Assembly: GCA_045638005.1 (NCBI GenBank)
Contig: JAZUAN010000032.1
Span: 1-34,302 of the forward strand
Origin: URNF01 sp045638005
GTDB lineage: Bacteria > Bacillota > Clostridia > Oscillospirales > Acutalibacteraceae
Direction: 5' to 3'
Length of the DNA: 34,302 nucleotides
Notes under the pieces: model-generated
Seen by the model: the letters and a program-made list of their open reading frames with translations, nothing else
Databases searched by the model: none
Told to the model about the DNA's origin: nothing
Program-made: the position numbers and the translations under genes
Shown here: in pieces, positions 32,718 to 34,302 of the stretch
Layout of the letters: every line of letters begins with the position of its first letter
How positions within the stretch are numbered: the first letter of the stretch is position 1

Positions 32718-33278
32718 TTACACTAATACGCCAAATTTATATAGCGGCCACACGCGTAATATTGCCTTTCCGACAACGTCCTCCTCGTCCACCATGCCGA
32801 TTTCGAGTGAACGGCTATCCTTTGAGACCTCGCGGTTGTCGCCAAGCACAAACAGATGTCCCGCAGGCACCGTAACCTCATCGGCTAACTCCTTCGGGAA
32901 GGTCGGACAGTTGATATACCCCTCTTCTAACAAAGTGCCGTTACGATATATCTCACCGCTGGTTGCATCAATTCGGATGGTGTCTCCCTCCAAACCGATC
33001 ACGCGCTTGATAAGCGGATCCTCCGTATAGCGGTTGATCACAACGATATCGCCATACGCAGGTTCGTAAAAATGCACATTGAGGATCAAGCGATCATTCC
33101 CGTAAAGGTTAGGCTCCATCGAGCTGCCTTCAACACCCGCCACACGGAAACAGAAGGTGAATAACACTATGAGCAGCACCATGGCAAACAGCATCGCTTC
33201 GGCATATTCATACAAAGCTGCCGTAAAACCAATTTTTCCGTCGTCGCCGTAAAGCCTTTTTGCATGGCGTGCGTGCAT
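32718..33278 (-). CDS. lepB: Signal peptidase I (first of a tandem pair)
   Basis: A second type I signal peptidase, 186 aa. A basic N-terminus (MHARHAKRLY) and one anchor (about 28-46) precede Ser53 in GSSMEPNL and Lys91 in PLIKRVIGLEGD. YGDIVVI and LGDNRE.SKDSR complete the motif set. It is the first gene of the lepB-lepB-rbgA-rnhB run, with an AAGGGGG SD and a possible promoter upstream. The two copies probably arose by duplication and may differ in substrate choice, which cannot be told from sequence. Confidence 0.95.
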   Translation of the reverse strand: MHARHAKRLYGDDGKIGFTAALYEYAEAMLFAMVLLIVLFTFCFRVAGVEGSSMEPNLYGNDRLILNVHFYEPAYGDIVVINRYTEDPLIKRVIGLEGDTIRIDATSGEIYRNGTLLEEGYINCPTFPKELADEVTVPAGHLFVLGDNREVSKDSRSLEIGMVDEEDVVGKAILRVWPLYKFGVLV

Positions 33279-33309
33279 ACTGTTACCCCCTTTTCATATA
33301 ATCCATAAT

Positions 33310-33338
33310 ACTATAACACATTATTTTAAATAAATAAA
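33310..33338 (-). promoter_or_regulatory. Possible promoter of the lepB run
   Basis: TATAGT (33310-33315) on the minus strand lies about 32 bases before the first lepB ATG. The -35 region (TTTATT, 17-base spacer) matches poorly. The position after the rplS terminator supports it. Confidence 0.4.
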
Positions 33339-33360
33339 GGAATTTTTAAATAAAAAAAGA

Positions 33361-33387
33361 AAAAAGGGACGAAAACGTCCCTTTTTT
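33361..33387 (-). terminator. Terminator of rplS
   Basis: An 11-bp perfect stem (33361-33371 with 33376-33386), a GNRA-like AAAA loop region and long A/T runs on both sides lie 25 bases past the rplS stop. It separates rplS from the lepB run. Confidence 0.88.
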
Positions 33388-33411
33388 CGCAAAAAAACTT
33401 TACCGTTTTGA

Positions 33412-33756
33412 TTATTTGATCAATTCCTTGACCTTAGCAGCCTTACCAACGCGATCACGCAGGTAGTACAGCTTGCTTCTGCGAACCTTACCACGGCGAA
33501 TAACCTTCACAGCAGCCACGTTCGGGGAATGCATGGGGAACACTCTCTCCACGCCAACACCGTAAGAAACACGGCGGACGGTGAAAGTAGCGGACACACC
33601 GCTGCCCTTCTTCGCAATAACGGTACCTTCGAACGCCTGAATTCTTTCGCGCTCGCCTTCGCGGATTTTGACATCGACTTTGACAGTGTCGCCGATCTCA
33701 AACGCCGGCAGCTCCGCTTTCATGCTTTCGCCGGCAATCAGTTTCAATGCATCCAT
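33412..33756 (-). CDS. rplS: 50S ribosomal protein L19
   Basis: L19 lies at the 30S-50S interface. It is 114 aa, the usual size. FEIGDTVKVDVKIREGERERIQAFEG, SYGVGVERVFP and the C-terminal KLYYLRDRVGKAAK are diagnostic. An AGGAGG SD lies 7-8 bases before the ATG. In many Bacillota it ends the rpsP-rimM-trmD-rplS operon; here it stands alone, with its own promoter, leader and terminator, next to an unrelated TPR gene. Confidence 0.98.
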   Translation of the reverse strand: MDALKLIAGESMKAELPAFEIGDTVKVDVKIREGERERIQAFEGTVIAKKGSGVSATFTVRRVSYGVGVERVFPMHSPNVAAVKVIRRGKVRRSKLYYLRDRVGKAAKVKELIK

Positions 33757-33889
33757 GTTCTGATCCTCCTAAAATTTTCAGACATTCTTGCCGCCGTTTG
33801 GCAGTAGAGGACTATCCGCTTTAATGTCGTGCTTACGCTGGCATTAAACCCCACAAAATACCGAAATATCCTGCGGATACCAAAACACT
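33757..33889 (-). promoter_or_regulatory. Structured 5' leader of rplS (candidate L19 leader)
   Basis: About 130 bases lie between the predicted start of transcription and the rplS ATG, long for a ribosomal-protein gene. It contains a stem pairing TTTAATG with CATTAAA (33825-33848 region) enclosing a GC-rich hairpin, and a second hairpin of the form TGCC...GGCA before the SD. An L19 autoregulatory leader is known in Bacillota; whether this one belongs to that Rfam class needs a covariance search. Confidence 0.45.
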
Positions 33890-33895
33890 CGTAGT

Positions 33896-33924
33896 ATATT
33901 AACATACATTTCCGGAAAATGCAA
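33896..33924 (-). promoter_or_regulatory. Promoter of rplS
   Basis: On the minus strand TTGCAT (33919-33924), 17 bases, then TAATAT (33896-33901), located in the spacer right after the stop codon of the upstream TPR gene. Confidence 0.65.
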
Positions 33925-33949
33925 GTGTTTTTTACGATTTTTTGCAATT

Positions 33950-34302
33950 TTATTTGCTGATGGTATCAAACACAAATATGCGGAAATCGTAGGGGTTGAG
34001 TGCTCTTGCCTCATCAATCGCCGCCTTCGCTTCCGTCTTCTTATCCAAGCCGAGTAACGCGAACGCTTTGAGGATATTACCGACTGTGAGATTATTCTTC
34101 TCAATGTTGTATTCAAACGGCATCGGAGACGGAGAGCCTACACCGTAGTAGGTACGCAGATCTTTGTTGACAATGAAGTTTTCGGCAACCGATAACATTT
34201 CATCCAAAACAGCTGCCGCTTCTGCTTCCCTACCGAGTTTTCTCAGCGCTAACGCGCGGAACAGAGAAATCTCGGATACAGCCGCTTTATAGATAGCCGC
34301 TT
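33950..34302 (-). CDS. TPR/DUF5107-like protein, C-terminal part (cut by window edge)
   Basis: The frame is open to the right edge of the window, so only about 117 C-terminal residues are seen. They form two tetratricopeptide-like helix pairs (FRALALRKLGREAEAAAVLDEM and ILKAFALLGLDKKTEAKAAI) flanking a linker YYGVGSPSPMPFEYNIEKNN. That Tyr/Gly/Pro/Phe linker followed by a TPR pair resembles the C-terminal part of DUF5107 proteins, large glycan-associated proteins common in gut Clostridia. The assignment is by recalled pattern only. It ends ...DTISK with TAA, and the rplS promoter follows within 30 bases. Confidence 0.6.
   Translation of the reverse strand, partial: AAIYKAAVSEISLFRALALRKLGREAEAAAVLDEMLSVAENFIVNKDLRTYYGVGSPSPMPFEYNIEKNNLTVGNILKAFALLGLDKKTEAKAAIDEARALNPYDFRIFVFDTISK

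Noticed and set aside
33744..34116. Small minus-strand frames in the rplS leader and TPR gene region
   Set aside because: They overlap the promoter and leader of rplS or the real TPR frame and have no SD or homology.
1..34302. CRISPR arrays, tRNA or rRNA genes, insertion sequences, prophage or defence genes
   Set aside because: No regularly spaced repeats, cloverleaf-like genes, transposase frames or terminal inverted repeats were seen on either strand by reading.

Overview
The window is a gene-dense stretch of about 34 kb from a low-to-mid GC Bacillota chromosome, most likely class Clostridia (Oscillospirales/Ruminococcaceae-like). Three observations point there: Bacillota-type neighbourhoods (tig-clpP-clpX-lon-engB; yggS-sepF-ylmH-divIVA-lspA-rluD; miaB-ylbF/ymcA-mutS-mutL-miaA; rplS...rbgA-rnhB), a T-box leader on alaS, and a DUF5107-type TPR protein at the right edge. 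Family and order are inferred from gene content, not from a phylogeny. Almost everything is on the minus strand, so transcription runs right to left. Only the glnS end and murC are intact genes on the plus strand.

Layout, left to right. 1-614: 3' end of glnS, followed by a strong hairpin terminator and a decayed C-terminal AraC-family fragment (683-1000). 1004-13889 (minus): one long run transcribed from a good promoter at 13927-13955. In transcription order it is miaB, a Cys-tailed YlbF/YmcA-family protein, mutS, mutL, miaA, an HlyD-like membrane-anchored protein, yggS, sepF, ylmH, divIVA, an internal terminator, lspA and rluD. It therefore joins tRNA A37 modification, mismatch repair, cell-division and lipoprotein-processing genes. 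14086-15453 (plus): murC, divergent from miaB and ending in a shared bidirectional terminator. 15498-20399 (minus): alaS with its promoter and T-box leader, then a HIT protein, a DEDDh exonuclease with a zinc ribbon, mscL with a zinc-ribbon tail, and a small membrane protein that looks frameshifted in an A7 tract.

20689-26997 (minus): the proteostasis operon tig-clpP-clpX-lon-engB, with its own promoter upstream of tig and a terminator-like hairpin between clpX and lon. 27087-33278 (minus): two tandem signal peptidase I genes, rbgA, rnhB, yraN, an M19 dipeptidase, thrC and a metallophosphoesterase, most of them abutting or overlapping. 33412-33756: rplS (L19) with its own promoter, a structured leader and a terminator. 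33950-34302: C-terminal part of a TPR/DUF5107-like protein cut by the window edge.

Most of the window is housekeeping. I see no CRISPR array, rRNA, tRNA, insertion sequence, prophage or defence cassette. The points most worth a second look are the A7 frameshift after mscL, the HlyD-like protein embedded in the division cluster, the Cys-rich YlbF-family protein beside miaB, the zinc-ribbon MscL, a substitution in the MutL endonuclease motif, and the alaS promoter whose -35 box contains the engB stop codon.
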